Assembly: GCA_965153355.1 (NCBI GenBank)
Contig: OZ231128.1
Span: forward strand, 8,308,001 to 8,372,000
Direction: 5' to 3'
Length of the DNA: 64,000 nt
Source of the DNA: Flaccisagitta enflata
Lineage: Eukaryota > Chaetognatha > Sagittoidea > Aphragmophora
Position numbers and translations under genes: made by a program. Shown piece by piece: positions 62,996 through 64,000 of the stretch (positions within the stretch are counted from its first letter, which is position 1; each line of letters opens with the position of its first letter). Below the pieces are notes generated by a model that had not been told where the DNA came from, did no database searches, and worked only from the letters and a program-made list of their open reading frames with translations.

Positions 62996-63840
62996 ACGAG
63001 GAGGAAGAGGAAGAAGAGGAAGAGAAAGAAGAGGAAGAAGAGGAAGAAGAGAAAGAAGAGGAAGAGGATGAAGAAGAGGAAGAAGAGAAAGAAGAGGAAG
63101 AAGAGGAGGAAGAGGAAGAAGAGGAAGAAGAGGAAGAAGAGGTAGAAGAGGAAGAAGAGGTAGAAGAGGAAGAAGAGGAAGAAGAGGAAGAAGAGAAAGA
63201 AGAGAAAGAAGAGGAAGAAGAGGAAGAAGAGGTAGAAGAGGAAGAAGAGGTAGAAGAGAAAGAAGAGGAAGAGGAAGAGGAGTGAGGAGCAATGAGATAG
63301 GGAGCAGGTGGTAGGGCAGGCGAGTATGGCAGGGGAATAGGAGAGATATGAAAGGCAGGATCATAAGGAGGAGCGGAACAGAGCAGATGAGAATCAGAAG
63401 CAGGAACATGATGGGGAGCAAGAGGAAGAGGAGGAGTAAGCTGAAAAGCACCAAAAGAAAGAGCATAAACTGGAGCAGGGGGGAAGCTGGGGAAAGAGCA
63501 GGAGCAAGCGCAAGAAGAGCAGAGGGAGAAGCATGATAGGAGCAGAAACAGGAGCAGGAGGAAGAGCAAGAGCAATCGGAAGAGCACCAAAAGCTGAAGC
63601 AGAAACTAGAGCAAGAAGGGGAGCAGGAGGATGAGCAGGAAGAGGAAGAAGAGCAGGAGAAAGTGGAAGAATAGCAGAATGAGAAGCAGAAAGAGGGGCA
63701 GAAAGAGGAACTGGAGGAAAGGCAGGAGAGATTGGAAGAGGGCCAAATGAAGGAGCAATAACTGGAGCAAGAAATAGGAGCAAGTGGAGGAGGAAGAAGA
63801 GTGAGGAGTTAATTGAGGTACAAGTGAGACACACGATGCA
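62996..63840. repeat. Purine tract: (GAAGAG)n then GGAGCA-rich minisatellite
   Basis: From 62996 to 63285 the plus strand is almost purely GAA/GAG (poly-Glu or Ser-rich frames). From 63290 to about 63840 it continues as degenerate AGGAGCAGGAGGAAG-like units. No splice sites or motifs support a gene. Confidence 0.9.
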
Positions 63841-64000
63841 AAAAGGAACGGCAAGGAGCGTTTAGACAGATGAAGAAAGAAAATCCTTATCATGAATAAC
63901 AATTTGTATTACAAGGTAATTGTACTGAATTGTATTGAAACTATTGTATTGGAACTCGCAATTTGAGAGTAATTTCGGAGATGTGAAAATACAGTGGAGG

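Overview
The window is eukaryotic, animal-type DNA. It has GT-AG introns, an intact non-LTR retrotransposon whose ORF1 carries jockey-like zinc knuckles, families of TA-flanked miniature inverted-repeat elements (MITEs), and an extreme load of microsatellites. The jockey-like knuckles lean towards an arthropod or another invertebrate, but the species cannot be fixed from the sequence. Most long open frames (Leu-Ser, Arg-Glu, poly-Gln, poly-Leu, poly-Val, Phe-Leu-Ser) are translations of (CT)n, (CAA)n, (TTC)n and (CTTT)n arrays and are not genes.

Two coding loci are well supported. (1) 18101-22832, plus strand: a non-LTR retrotransposon with ORF1 (661 aa, gag-like, three zinc knuckles) overlapping ORF2 (apurinic-type endonuclease plus reverse transcriptase), both without disruption. 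It is followed by a (CAA)n-rich tail holding two copies of a conserved hairpin segment. (2) 47164 down to 34944, minus strand: a spliced gene that I assembled from seven exons. All six junctions obey GT-AG and keep frame, giving about 1109 aa. It resembles a widespread uncharacterised invertebrate family with a C-P-T-H-x-N / Cys-rich / RNase-H-like (possibly DDE transposase-derived) layout. Its introns are packed with MITEs and microsatellites, and (GA)n arrays start within a few bases of two donor sites.

The rest is a mosaic of repeats. Family A is a roughly 200-bp element present about 25 times. It has a terminal hairpin, a (GTCY)n-type microsatellite, and a third copy of the hairpin arm near the other end. 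Arm sequences differ between subfamilies, but the three arms of a copy usually still match, which resembles the Helentron-associated DINE-1/HINE plan. Family D has long inverted termini (GGGCAGCGGCCCC...) around short minisatellites, often themselves inverted, and is found abutting or nested inside family A. Two elements with GTCCGCGACGG termini carry roughly 150-bp internal repeats. There are also several Tc1/mariner-type MITEs, three copies of a CGCTCGCTC-rich repeat, and two inverted copies of a segment holding a TATA box, ATG and splice donor.

Layout: 1-13 kb tandem repeats and MITEs; 13-17 kb nested A, D and GTCCGCGACGG elements; 18-24 kb retrotransposon; 25-34 kb unique AT-rich DNA with scattered A and D copies; 35-47 kb the minus-strand gene; 48-54 kb low-complexity DNA and A copies; 54.6-58.2 kb a triple roughly 1.1-kb tandem duplication; 59-64 kb A, C and D copies and purine/pyrimidine tracts. 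No rRNA, tRNA, CRISPR array or bacterial-type operon was seen.
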